DNA of 64,000 nt from Acidobacteriota bacterium. Its GTDB lineage: Bacteria; Acidobacteriota; Terriglobia; Terriglobales; Acidobacteriaceae. Location: positions 186,001 through 250,000 of the forward strand of contig JABCZI010000004.1 of the NCBI GenBank assembly GCA_013289765.1, in the 5' to 3' direction. Below the pieces are notes generated by a model. That model was given only the letters and a program-made list of their open reading frames with translations, made no database searches and was not told the DNA's origin. The translations under genes were made by a program, and so were the position numbers. Below are positions 36,876 through 44,723 of the stretch, piece after piece (positions within the stretch are counted from its first letter, which is position 1; every line of letters starts with the position of its first letter).

Positions 36876-37298
36876 CTACTTCACTGCATCTTCGGTTTTC
36901 TCTCCGGCCTTTTTCATCTCGTGTCCAGTCGCCTTGGTTGCCTTCTTCACGCCGCTGCCGGTTTTGGTGGCGGCCGTCTTGGTGGCGTGGCCGGTTTTGT
37001 CGGCGGCCTTTTCGGTGCCGTGTGCGGTATCTTTTGCGACCACTTTGGTCTCGTGACCGGTAGCTGTAGCGGCCTTCTTGGTCGCATGTCCTGTCTTTTG
37101 GGCAGCCGTCTTGGTTGCATCGCCCGTTTTATCGGCAGCTTTTTCGGTCGCGTGTCCTGTCTTCTCTGCGGCTACTTTGGTGTCGTGGCCAGCGTCTTTG
37201 GTCGTCTTCTTTACGTCCGAACTCACGTCCTGAGCCAGCGCAACCGGCACGGCGGTGAGCAGCAGCGCGGCAAGAATAGTTTTCAAGCTGATCGTCAT
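36876..37298 (-). CDS. Secreted LEA-like 11-residue repeat protein
   Basis: A 140-residue protein with a signal peptide (about residues 1-22) and AGGAG before the ATG. The mature part is made of repeats of about 11 residues such as KTGHATKKAAT and KTGHATEKAAD, charged and alanine/threonine-rich, which form amphipathic helices in late-embryogenesis-abundant (group 3) proteins. Such proteins stabilise membranes and proteins during desiccation or freezing, usually as disordered chains that fold on drying. Here it would act in the periplasm. The family link is by repeat pattern only. Confidence 0.7.
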   Translation of the reverse strand: MTISLKTILAALLLTAVPVALAQDVSSDVKKTTKDAGHDTKVAAEKTGHATEKAADKTGDATKTAAQKTGHATKKAATATGHETKVVAKDTAHGTEKAADKTGHATKTAATKTGSGVKKATKATGHEMKKAGEKTEDAVK

Positions 37299-37394
37299 AG
37301 TGACTCCTGAAAATTGATTTTGGGGAACGGCGCTAAGGAGTATGCATCAAAATCGAGACTCTGCCAAGTGAAACTGCTCGATATCTGGAACTGT

Positions 37395-37934
37395 TTAGGC
37401 ACTCTGGCTGTCCAATTCGCTCAGAAACTCTTCGTCCACATCCCATTTCTTCAAAATGGAAAAAATCGTTTTGTTGCCAAAGCCGCCCCGCATGAGTTGG
37501 CGGAAGATGCGCGCGGTCTGTTTCTGATCTTTTGGTTTCACCATGCGCTTCCGCCGCAAATATTCCCGCGCTTGCTTTTCTTCGCTCACGCCTTCAAAAG
37601 CAGCGTCTACGGCCTTGTCGATCACATCGCCGTGCACACCCTTCACTTTCAAATCGGTTACGATGCGCTGACGGCCAAACTTCTGATTGTCCCGCCGCAA
37701 AGAAGAGAAGTAAGCGGCATATTGAGAGTCGTTCAGATACGCGCGATCTTTGAGGCGGCGGATTACCAACTCGATCAGCGTCTTCCCATATTCCGATTCG
37801 GCGTCTTCCACGCGCGCGCGAAATAAACGCTTCAATTCCGCAACCGTGCGCATGCGTCGAGCCAGCGCTCCCACCGCATATTCATATAACTCGTCTTCGG
37901 AATAAGACTTCTTCTTAGGACGGGAAAACGGCAT
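37395..37934 (-). CDS. recX: Regulatory protein RecX
   Basis: A 179-residue helical protein with the RecX three-helix repeats: ELYEYAVGALARRMRTVAELKRLF, LIELVIRRLKDRAYLNDSQYAAYF, and QARIF-type third repeat. RecX binds RecA filaments and limits recombination. It starts MPFSRPKKK, and the ending in acidic/polar residues is normal. recA is not adjacent; the gene follows pilT on the same strand. Confidence 0.9.
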   Translation of the reverse strand: MPFSRPKKKSYSEDELYEYAVGALARRMRTVAELKRLFRARVEDAESEYGKTLIELVIRRLKDRAYLNDSQYAAYFSSLRRDNQKFGRQRIVTDLKVKGVHGDVIDKAVDAAFEGVSEEKQAREYLRRKRMVKPKDQKQTARIFRQLMRGGFGNKTIFSILKKWDVDEEFLSELDSQSA

Positions 37935-37956
37935 GCGCTAACGATAGCAGGAGAAC

Positions 37957-38056
37957 CGGGTTCCGGCGTCCGCTTTTTCGGGCGTTCGGCTTCCGGCTTC
38001 CGGAAAACAATTCAACGCACAGTTCCGGAGGCCGGACTCCGGAAGCCGGACGCCGG
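37957..38056. repeat. Long GC-rich inverted repeat between pilT and recX
   Basis: The left half contains TTCCGGCGTCCG and GGCTTCCGGCTTCCGG; the right half contains CCGGACTCCGGAAGCCGG and GGACGCCGG. They can pair as one long, imperfect hairpin with about 20 bases of AT-rich loop. It may slow or end pilT transcription, but no T tract follows. Confidence 0.6.
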
Positions 38057-38057
38057 G

Positions 38058-39182
38058 TTATCCCCCACCAAAGCCAGCAGACTGCATGGACTGACGGGAA
38101 ATGTCGGAAGTCGAAGCGATGCCTTGCATGCGCAGCTTGAAGTCGTCGGCGTTGGAAGCGTTTTCCAGCGCGGTGTCGTAGGCCACTAGGCCCGCCTGGA
38201 AGAGATCCCATAACGACTGGTCGAAGGTTTGCATGCCATACTGCGACGTACCGGCCGCAATCGCTTCGCGAATGGAGCGCGTCTTTTCCGGCACCAGAAT
38301 CGATTCGCGGATGAATGCCGTATTGATCATTACCTCAACCGCGGGCACGCGCCCTTCGCAATCGGAGCGCCGCACCAGCCGCTGGCTGACGATGGCGCGC
38401 AGCACCGCGGCCAACTGCAGCCGAATCTGCTTCTGTTCCGGTGGGGGAAAAATGGAGATAATACGGTTCACCGTTTCTACTGCGTCGAGCGTGTGCAGCG
38501 TGGAGAAAACCATGTGCCCGGTTTCCGCCGCGTGCAGCGCCGTCGAAATCGTTTCCAAATCGCGCATTTCGCCGACGAGGATGACGTCAGGATCCTGACG
38601 CAAGGACGCTCGCAAGGCCGCGCTGAATGAAGGAGTATCAACGCCGATCTCGCGCTGGTTTACATAACCTTTTTTGTCGCGGTGCAGAAATTCGATTGGA
38701 TCTTCGATGGTGATGATATGTTCGGCGCGACTGGAATTAACTCGATCGACCATCGCCGCCAGCGTGGTCGACTTACCGGAACCGGTCACGCCCGTCACCA
38801 GCACAAGGCCTCGCGGCATTTCGCAAATCTGCTCCACCACTTTCGGGAGGAATAATTCATCGAGCGCGCGAATCTTGGTGGGGATGACGCGCAGCACCAA
38901 CCCGACGTTGCCGCGTTGCTGAAAAATGTTCACACGAAATCGTCCCAGCCCGGCTACGCCGTAGGCCATATCGATTTCGGTGGTCTCTTTGAATTTCTGT
39001 TTTTGCCGCGCCGACATCATGCTGAAGGCCATGGTCAGCATGTCTTCCGCGCTCACGCGCGGCTGTTCGGTCAATGGCACCAATTCGCCATCCACGCGCA
39101 GGTGAGGATAGTTTCCTACCTTCAAATGCAAGTCGGAAGCTTTGCGTTCCGTCGCAATACGCAGCAGATCATCAATATTCAT
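38058..39182 (-). CDS. pilT: Type IV pilus retraction ATPase PilT
   Basis: A 374-residue cytoplasmic hexameric ATPase that depolymerises type IV pili for twitching motility. It has an N-terminal PAS-like region (residues 1-100), Walker A GVTGSGKST (131-139), an aspartate box (IITIEDPIEFLH), Walker B (DPDVILVGEMRD), a histidine box (LHAAETGHMVFSTLHT) and a C-terminal domain with the SIREAIAAGT region corresponding to PilT's AIRNLIRE. Length agrees with PilT (~345-370). Together with mglA it points to pilus-driven motility. Confidence 0.92.
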   Translation of the reverse strand: MNIDDLLRIATERKASDLHLKVGNYPHLRVDGELVPLTEQPRVSAEDMLTMAFSMMSARQKQKFKETTEIDMAYGVAGLGRFRVNIFQQRGNVGLVLRVIPTKIRALDELFLPKVVEQICEMPRGLVLVTGVTGSGKSTTLAAMVDRVNSSRAEHIITIEDPIEFLHRDKKGYVNQREIGVDTPSFSAALRASLRQDPDVILVGEMRDLETISTALHAAETGHMVFSTLHTLDAVETVNRIISIFPPPEQKQIRLQLAAVLRAIVSQRLVRRSDCEGRVPAVEVMINTAFIRESILVPEKTRSIREAIAAGTSQYGMQTFDQSLWDLFQAGLVAYDTALENASNADDFKLRMQGIASTSDISRQSMQSAGFGGG

Positions 39183-39537
39183 TGCAGAAGTGTCCTGGGA
39201 GGCACGTAGCCTCGCACGCTCTGCCTATGATGGACCGAATCGTCACCTTCCCCAAGATGACCTTGGTAATGAGTGGCATTGACTCAATTCAGGGCTCACG
39301 TGCGAAGGGTTTTGCTGCGGCCGTAAAACGGTGTGGCTTTTAATTACAGCCAACTGCTTTCTGGACTGCGCAGGATCGTTCTTCGGCCCATCTCGCTGCG
39401 CCCAAGAAGCGGAGTCGGACGCGGCTCAAAAATCGCCGCCCCGTTTACGGTGCAGATGCTCCCGTTGACAATCTGCGTTATGTCCCATAGCATCAATCAC
39501 TTGAGTAAGATCCTCACACCGCACCGGGGAGCCGTTC
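39183..39537. other. 355-bp intergenic region, no gene seen
   Basis: Separates divergent pilT and the HU gene. I found no reading frame with a plausible start and product, no RNA-gene fold and no clear terminator. The only visible signal is GGGGAG before the GTG start of the HU gene at 39538. Promoters for both flanking genes must lie here but are not obvious. Confidence 0.45.
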
Positions 39538-39807
39538 GTGATTAAACTCGACATTATCAACGAAGTGGTCGCCAGAACCGGCATCACTAAGACCAAGGCC
39601 GAGTTGGCGGTGGAAACCGTCTTTGAGAGCATGAAGAAGGCGTTGGCCCGCGGTAATCGTATTGAACTGCGCGGATTCGGCGTGTTCAACGTGCGCCCAC
39701 GCAAGACTGGCATCGGCCGCAACCCGCGCACCGGCGCCGAGGTTTCGATTCCTCCGGGCAAGGCCGTGCGCTTCAAGCCGGGAAAAGAATTGCAGTCGAT
39801 TGATTAA
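39538..39807 (+). CDS. HU/IHF-family DNA-binding protein
   Basis: An 89-residue histone-like protein. The N-terminal helices (IINEVVARTGITKTKAELAVETVFESM), the beta-arm region with GFGVFNVRPRKTGIGRNPRTG and a C-terminal helix PGKAVRFKPGKEL are all typical. It bends and compacts DNA as a homo- or heterodimer. The start is GTG with GGGGAG eight bases upstream. I cannot decide between HU and IHF from the arm alone. Confidence 0.92.
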   Translation: MIKLDIINEVVARTGITKTKAELAVETVFESMKKALARGNRIELRGFGVFNVRPRKTGIGRNPRTGAEVSIPPGKAVRFKPGKELQSID

Positions 39808-39895
39808 GAAGGGCGGCTTCCAGCTGCTGGCTCCTGGCTCTTCGAGAGCTTCTGCCGTAGTCCCTCCCTCGTGTAGCATCTAGACAATAGCCTCG

Positions 39896-40948
39896 ATGAA
39901 TCGCGAGGCCGAAAGCCGCATGTCGGATACGAATTCTCCAGCCGCCTCCTCCGCCATTGAATACCCTCGGCCTGTGCCGGAGTGGGTGCCGCGCGCGCCG
40001 AAGGCTCGTTATTGGCTGCACATCCTGTTGCTGCTTGCCACCTGCTTTACCACGCTGGTGATGGGAGCACGCATGCAATTCAACTTTCAGCGCGGGCAGC
40101 CAGCGCTTTCTTTTTACGACGACTCGGTGCCATTTTTTCCCGCGAGCTGGGCCTATTCACATCCTGCGCGATTGCTGGGCGGCCTGCCTTTCATGGCGAC
40201 CTTGATGCTGTTTTTCCTGGCGCACGAGATGGGCCATTACTTGTATTGCCGGCGCTACGGAGTTTTCGCGACGCTTCCCTTCTTTATTCCGATGCCCACT
40301 CCGATCGGCACCATGGGTGCGGTGATTCTGATCCGCTCGCGAATTCGCTCGCGCACCGCGCTGTTCGATATCGGGATCGCAGGGCCGATCGCGGGATTCG
40401 TGGTCGCGTTAGCCGTTCTAATGATTTCGCTGGGATGGTCGAAACCGGCGCATCCAGGCTTTGGTCCAGCGGATTATGAACTTGGCTATCCTTTAATTTT
40501 TCGAGCGGCGCATCGCCTGCTGGGATCTCTGGGACTGCTCAGGGGAGCGGCGGGCTTGCCGCTGAATCGCGTGCTGCTTCACCCCGCCGCAATTGCTGCC
40601 TGGGTAGGAATGCTGGCGACATCCCTGAACTTGCTTCCGGGCGGGCAGTTGGATGGCGGTCATATTATTTTTTCCATTGCGCCCCGGGCGCACAAGATCG
40701 TGTCGCGACTGACGATCCTCATTCTTCTGCCCATGGCCTACTATTTGTGGACGGGATGGTTTGTGTGGGCGATCCTGCTGTGGTTGAGCAGCTTTCGCCA
40801 TCCTCAGGTGGCGGAGTTACCGCGAATTTCCGGTGGGCGTATGTGGCTGGCTGGGTTCGCTTTGCTGATGTTAGTACTGACCTTGACGCCGGCTCCGATG
40901 GGACATGCTTCATTCCCAGAAGCGTTGCGGCAGTTTCGGGGACGTTGA
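39896..40948 (+). CDS. Site-2 protease family membrane peptidase (M50)
   Basis: A 350-residue inner-membrane zinc peptidase. The active-site HEMGH is at residues 110-114 within a transmembrane segment (TLMLFFLAHEMGHYLYC), and the third ligand motif NLLPGGQLDGGH lies about 130 residues later, as in the S2P family. About six to seven helices are predicted. Site-2 proteases cut signalling proteins (often anti-sigma factors) inside the membrane. Two starts are possible (39896 and 39920). No anti-sigma gene is adjacent. Confidence 0.88.
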   Translation: MNREAESRMSDTNSPAASSAIEYPRPVPEWVPRAPKARYWLHILLLLATCFTTLVMGARMQFNFQRGQPALSFYDDSVPFFPASWAYSHPARLLGGLPFMATLMLFFLAHEMGHYLYCRRYGVFATLPFFIPMPTPIGTMGAVILIRSRIRSRTALFDIGIAGPIAGFVVALAVLMISLGWSKPAHPGFGPADYELGYPLIFRAAHRLLGSLGLLRGAAGLPLNRVLLHPAAIAAWVGMLATSLNLLPGGQLDGGHIIFSIAPRAHKIVSRLTILILLPMAYYLWTGWFVWAILLWLSSFRHPQVAELPRISGGRMWLAGFALLMLVLTLTPAPMGHASFPEALRQFRGR

Positions 40949-41052
40949 GAATCATCTATCAGAATTCAGTGCCCGAGAGTTTTCCCTTGCCCCGATTCTC
41001 TCGTATACTCCTCTATTCAATCGTTTCAGTCGCTTGAGCGGAGGCACCTCTC

Positions 41053-43260
41053 TTGAAAATACTGGCTGCCGTTTTGCTGGTAGTTGCTTACGCGGCTTTG
41101 CCGGCTGTCGGTCAAACGGTAATCGTCGACCTGTCACATCCCACGAACCATTTTGTGCCTAACGAAACGCTGGGGGCGGGTGTGGACCGTATTGCAGCGG
41201 ATGCGATCGACAAAGATCTGGTGCAACCAAATCTGGGGCAAACTCTGGCATCGGGTTGGCAACCGGTTACCTATCGCCAGAACACGGAGCTTGCGGTGGA
41301 GGCGTGGCACTGGAATCCGCAAGGAACCTGGAGCGATACAAGCGACGCCGGCGGCAAAGGATATTTCACCGGCTCGGCCACTCCGACGGAGATGCTTCGT
41401 TATTCGTACGGGTACAGCCTGCCACGACGCGGATTTACGCGCAACGACGGCACCGATAACGTCGGCTTCTCGCGGCTGACGGACGGCGATCTGAATACTT
41501 TCTGGAAGAGCAATCCTTACCTCACGCAGCGTTTCACCGGTGAGAGCGATGCGCTGCATCCGCAGTGGGTGGTGATGGATTTGGCGCAGGTGCAGCAGGT
41601 GAACAGCATTCGCATCGCGTGGGGCGAGCCGTTTGCACGGCGATATGTCGTGCAGTACTGGACGGGGGACGATCCTATCAAGGCAGTTACGCGAGGAACA
41701 TGGCAGACGTTTGCGCAGGGCTCGATCAATGAGGGAAAAGGCGGGAGCGAGACGATTCGCTTGAGCGGTAGTCCGGTGGGCGTGCGATTCATACGGATAT
41801 GGATGACGGAATCGTCGAAGACATGCGAAACGGAAAGCGCGGCGGATTCCGAATCGAACGATCCGAGACATTGCGTGGGATATGCGATTCGCGAATTGTA
41901 TCTCGGGACCAGTACGGAGGATGGCGAGTTCCACGACATTCTGCGCCACACAGCGGACCAAGAGCAGACCACGACCTATGTTTCGTCAGTGGACCCATGG
42001 CATCAACCGTCAGACTTGGGTTCGACGAAGCAGGCGCAAGTAGGGTTCGATCTCTTCTTTACGAGCGGTGTGACTCGCGGGCTGCCCGCTATGATTCCGG
42101 TCGCGATGCTGTATGACACTCCCGACAATGCGGCGGCGGAGATTGCCTATCTGAAAAAGCGTGGCTATCCGATTTCTTATGTCGAGATGGGCGAAGAGGC
42201 AGACGGGCAGTACATGTTGCCGGAAGATTATGCGGCGCTGTATCTGCAGTGGGCGACGGCGATTCATAGCGTGGATCCGTCGCTGAAGCTGGGCGGGCCT
42301 TCGTTTCAGGGCGTGAATAAAGATATTGAAGTGTGGCCGGATGCGAGCGGAAACGTTTCCTGGACAGCGCGCTTCGTGAATTATCTGAAGCAGCACCGGC
42401 GGATGAACGATCTCTCTTTTTTTTCGTTCGAGCATTATCCGTTTGACCCATGCAGAACGCCGTGGGGCATGCTTTACGACGAGCCGGAATTGGTGAGTCA
42501 CATCATGCAGGTGTGGCACGAAGATGGAATTCCCGCGGATATGCCGATGTTGATTACGGAGGGAAATCTTTCGTCGGGCGCCAGCGAAACTTATCAGGAC
42601 ATGTTTTCTGGAATCTGGCTGGCAGACTATATCGGATCGTTTTTGAACTCCGGAGGAAAGGGCGTTTACTTTTTCCATTACCTGCCGCTGCAGATGGAAC
42701 CGGGGTGCAACAGTTCGCCGGGAACGTTCGGAATGTTTAGTATCGATGCCAATTATCAGATTCAGCAGCCGCTGGCGCAGTTCTTTGTGGCGCAATTGAT
42801 CAATCTGGAATGGGCGCAGCCCGGTGGCGGCGAGCACCAGGTATTTGCGGCGAAGGCTGACGTTCCAGATGGCGCTGGGCACGAGTTAGTCACGGCTTAC
42901 GCGGTGAAGCGACCCGATGGAACCTTGGCTGTGATGGTGGTGAATCGAGATCAGCAGAATGTCCACAAGGTTCGAATTGCGGTGCAAGGAGCGGCCGACA
43001 AAACCAATTTATTCGCCGGCGCAGTGGAGGTCTCGACCTTTGGAAGCGGGCAGTATCAATGGCATCCGGCGCAGACGCGCTTCATGGCGCACGCCGAGAA
43101 TAGCGGACAACGGACGATCGTCCCTACCAGTAAAGGCTGGGCGGACCCGGATGGGCCAATTGTTCATGCCCGGTTGAATACAGGCAAAGATACCGTGTAC
43201 GAATTGCCTGCGGCATCGGTAGTAGTGATTCGAGGCAGTGTCAGCAGAGCAATCAAATAG
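41053..43260 (+). CDS. Secreted glycosidase-like protein with discoidin-type domain
   Basis: A 735-residue protein starting at TTG (GGAGG upstream) with a signal peptide (MKILAAVLLVVAYAALPAVG). An F5/8-type (discoidin-like) carbohydrate-binding module is at about residues 135-270 (GDLNTFWKSNPYLT, WVVMDLAQVQQVNSIRIAWG, VGVRFIRIWM). A TIM-barrel of the clan-A glycoside hydrolase type follows, with candidate acid/base in YVEMGEEADG (Glu381/382) and nucleophile Glu503 in LITEGNLS. A C-terminal beta domain covers the last ~130 residues. It is likely a secreted enzyme on plant or microbial polysaccharide. The family is not certain: GH39, GH79 or an undescribed relative. Confidence 0.6.
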   Translation: MKILAAVLLVVAYAALPAVGQTVIVDLSHPTNHFVPNETLGAGVDRIAADAIDKDLVQPNLGQTLASGWQPVTYRQNTELAVEAWHWNPQGTWSDTSDAGGKGYFTGSATPTEMLRYSYGYSLPRRGFTRNDGTDNVGFSRLTDGDLNTFWKSNPYLTQRFTGESDALHPQWVVMDLAQVQQVNSIRIAWGEPFARRYVVQYWTGDDPIKAVTRGTWQTFAQGSINEGKGGSETIRLSGSPVGVRFIRIWMTESSKTCETESAADSESNDPRHCVGYAIRELYLGTSTEDGEFHDILRHTADQEQTTTYVSSVDPWHQPSDLGSTKQAQVGFDLFFTSGVTRGLPAMIPVAMLYDTPDNAAAEIAYLKKRGYPISYVEMGEEADGQYMLPEDYAALYLQWATAIHSVDPSLKLGGPSFQGVNKDIEVWPDASGNVSWTARFVNYLKQHRRMNDLSFFSFEHYPFDPCRTPWGMLYDEPELVSHIMQVWHEDGIPADMPMLITEGNLSSGASETYQDMFSGIWLADYIGSFLNSGGKGVYFFHYLPLQMEPGCNSSPGTFGMFSIDANYQIQQPLAQFFVAQLINLEWAQPGGGEHQVFAAKADVPDGAGHELVTAYAVKRPDGTLAVMVVNRDQQNVHKVRIAVQGAADKTNLFAGAVEVSTFGSGQYQWHPAQTRFMAHAENSGQRTIVPTSKGWADPDGPIVHARLNTGKDTVYELPAASVVVIRGSVSRAIK

Positions 43261-43403
43261 CGAGCAGCCCCCCTGACGTCGTAATCGGCCTTCTCTTTAT
43301 CCGCTGCTTCAGACACGTGTTGTTTTGTTGGTTACTGCTCCTCGCAGACTGTAAATGGAGACGGAACGTTCGCGGCGGCGTTTCCTACATCTTGTTTTGA
43401 ACT

Positions 43404-44576
43404 TTAGATGGGTTTGCCGCGGAAGAAGTAGATCAATTCGATGATCAGGATGATCACGACCAACAGCTCGAGGACGAAGGCGCGGCTTTGGTTGAATTCG
43501 TCGACCATAAAGCGGTAGAGCTCTTCGGCGGTTCGCAGCTTTTCTTTGACGAGGTCTTTGTAGTCGGGCACCCCGACTTTTAATGCTGCGAGCTTGTAGA
43601 GGCGGGCGGAGAACATATCGCTTAGGAATTTTATGGCGTTGTCAGCGCGCTCGGTGAGTTCGTTGACATCGAGCAGCACGGTATGGAGTTTTGAAGCGGC
43701 CGTGGCGGTGCGCCATCGCGACCAGAGCCCACGCCCCCGATCGAGGAAGTCATAGACTTTTTCGAGTTGCCGGGTGAGCAGTTCGTCGTAGTGGCGGAAC
43801 TCAAGCAACTGCGAGTTGGCGTATTGCAGGAGCTGGATCGCGGTCTCGGCGCCGGTGGGCGTGTCGTAAATAAAAGCGGCGTTCCATCCGATGACGGCAA
43901 GATCGTTGGGATAGTAAGAGATCCGCGATTGCAGAATTTCCTGGCGCTCGCCATCGGAAAGAGGCTGAGATTCACCGCGCACCACCTGCGAGATACGGCC
44001 ACCTTGAGAAGTAAGAAGGTCTGTGGCGGAGGGAGAGCCGGCAATCTCGCGCAGATGAAAGATAAAGTAGTCTTCCTTCAACCACTCGGTAGCAGGGTAG
44101 GGCTTGACCAGCGCGGGCGCGGCTCGCTCCAGTTTTTCCTTGACGATGCGAGTAGCCAGGCTTTCGAAGTTGGTGTCCCAAACCCAGCGGCTGGAAAGCT
44201 GGACGAGTTTGTCCCAGTCACCGGAAAAGGGCAGTTCGAAGATTACGCTGACCACGCCATAGTCAAAATACTTGATGTCGCCCTGCAAGCGCTCGCCGCT
44301 TTCCAGGGTGAGCGGATCGAGAGCTTCTTCGACGGGAGGACGTTGGTAGCGAACGTATCCGGGAGCGAGATGTTTAAAACTGGCATCTACGGTGCGGGCT
44401 CCGAGGATTTGGCTGAGTTTATCGAGACGAATCTCTTCGCAGACGTCGAACTGGATCAGCACGAGGACGGAGCCGCAGAGCGGAGCCTCGGGCGGCTTTA
44501 GTGCCACGAGAGTGGTTAGAGCCTCAGCGGGTACCTTGCCGACGGTCGGTGGAGAGATTGTAGTTTCGAGATCCAT
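43404..44576 (-). CDS. DUF155 / RMND1-Sif2-like protein with C-terminal membrane anchor
   Basis: About 390 residues. The core around IKYFDYGVVSVIFEL and SYYPNDLAVIGWNAAF resembles the DUF155 family found in yeast Rmd1 and human RMND1, and the C-terminus holds a single membrane helix (VLELLVVIILIIELIYFF) as in those proteins. The eukaryotic members support mitochondrial translation or organelle membranes; the bacterial function is unknown. A longer start at 44648 would add 24 residues. The match is moderate and based on pattern memory. Confidence 0.5.
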   Translation of the reverse strand: MDLETTISPPTVGKVPAEALTTLVALKPPEAPLCGSVLVLIQFDVCEEIRLDKLSQILGARTVDASFKHLAPGYVRYQRPPVEEALDPLTLESGERLQGDIKYFDYGVVSVIFELPFSGDWDKLVQLSSRWVWDTNFESLATRIVKEKLERAAPALVKPYPATEWLKEDYFIFHLREIAGSPSATDLLTSQGGRISQVVRGESQPLSDGERQEILQSRISYYPNDLAVIGWNAAFIYDTPTGAETAIQLLQYANSQLLEFRHYDELLTRQLEKVYDFLDRGRGLWSRWRTATAASKLHTVLLDVNELTERADNAIKFLSDMFSARLYKLAALKVGVPDYKDLVKEKLRTAEELYRFMVDEFNQSRAFVLELLVVIILIIELIYFFRGKPI

Positions 44577-44723
44577 GATCCCTACCAGCACCAGAACTTC
44601 AGTGTGCAGACTTTCCCAGTATCGGGGACAAGCGGCGAGTCCCTTCATTGTCCCAGAAGAAGGGCCATTTGGCGAGGGACAAGGGTTCGCAATGAGCTAT
44701 GATCTGATGTAAAGATTGTAGAA

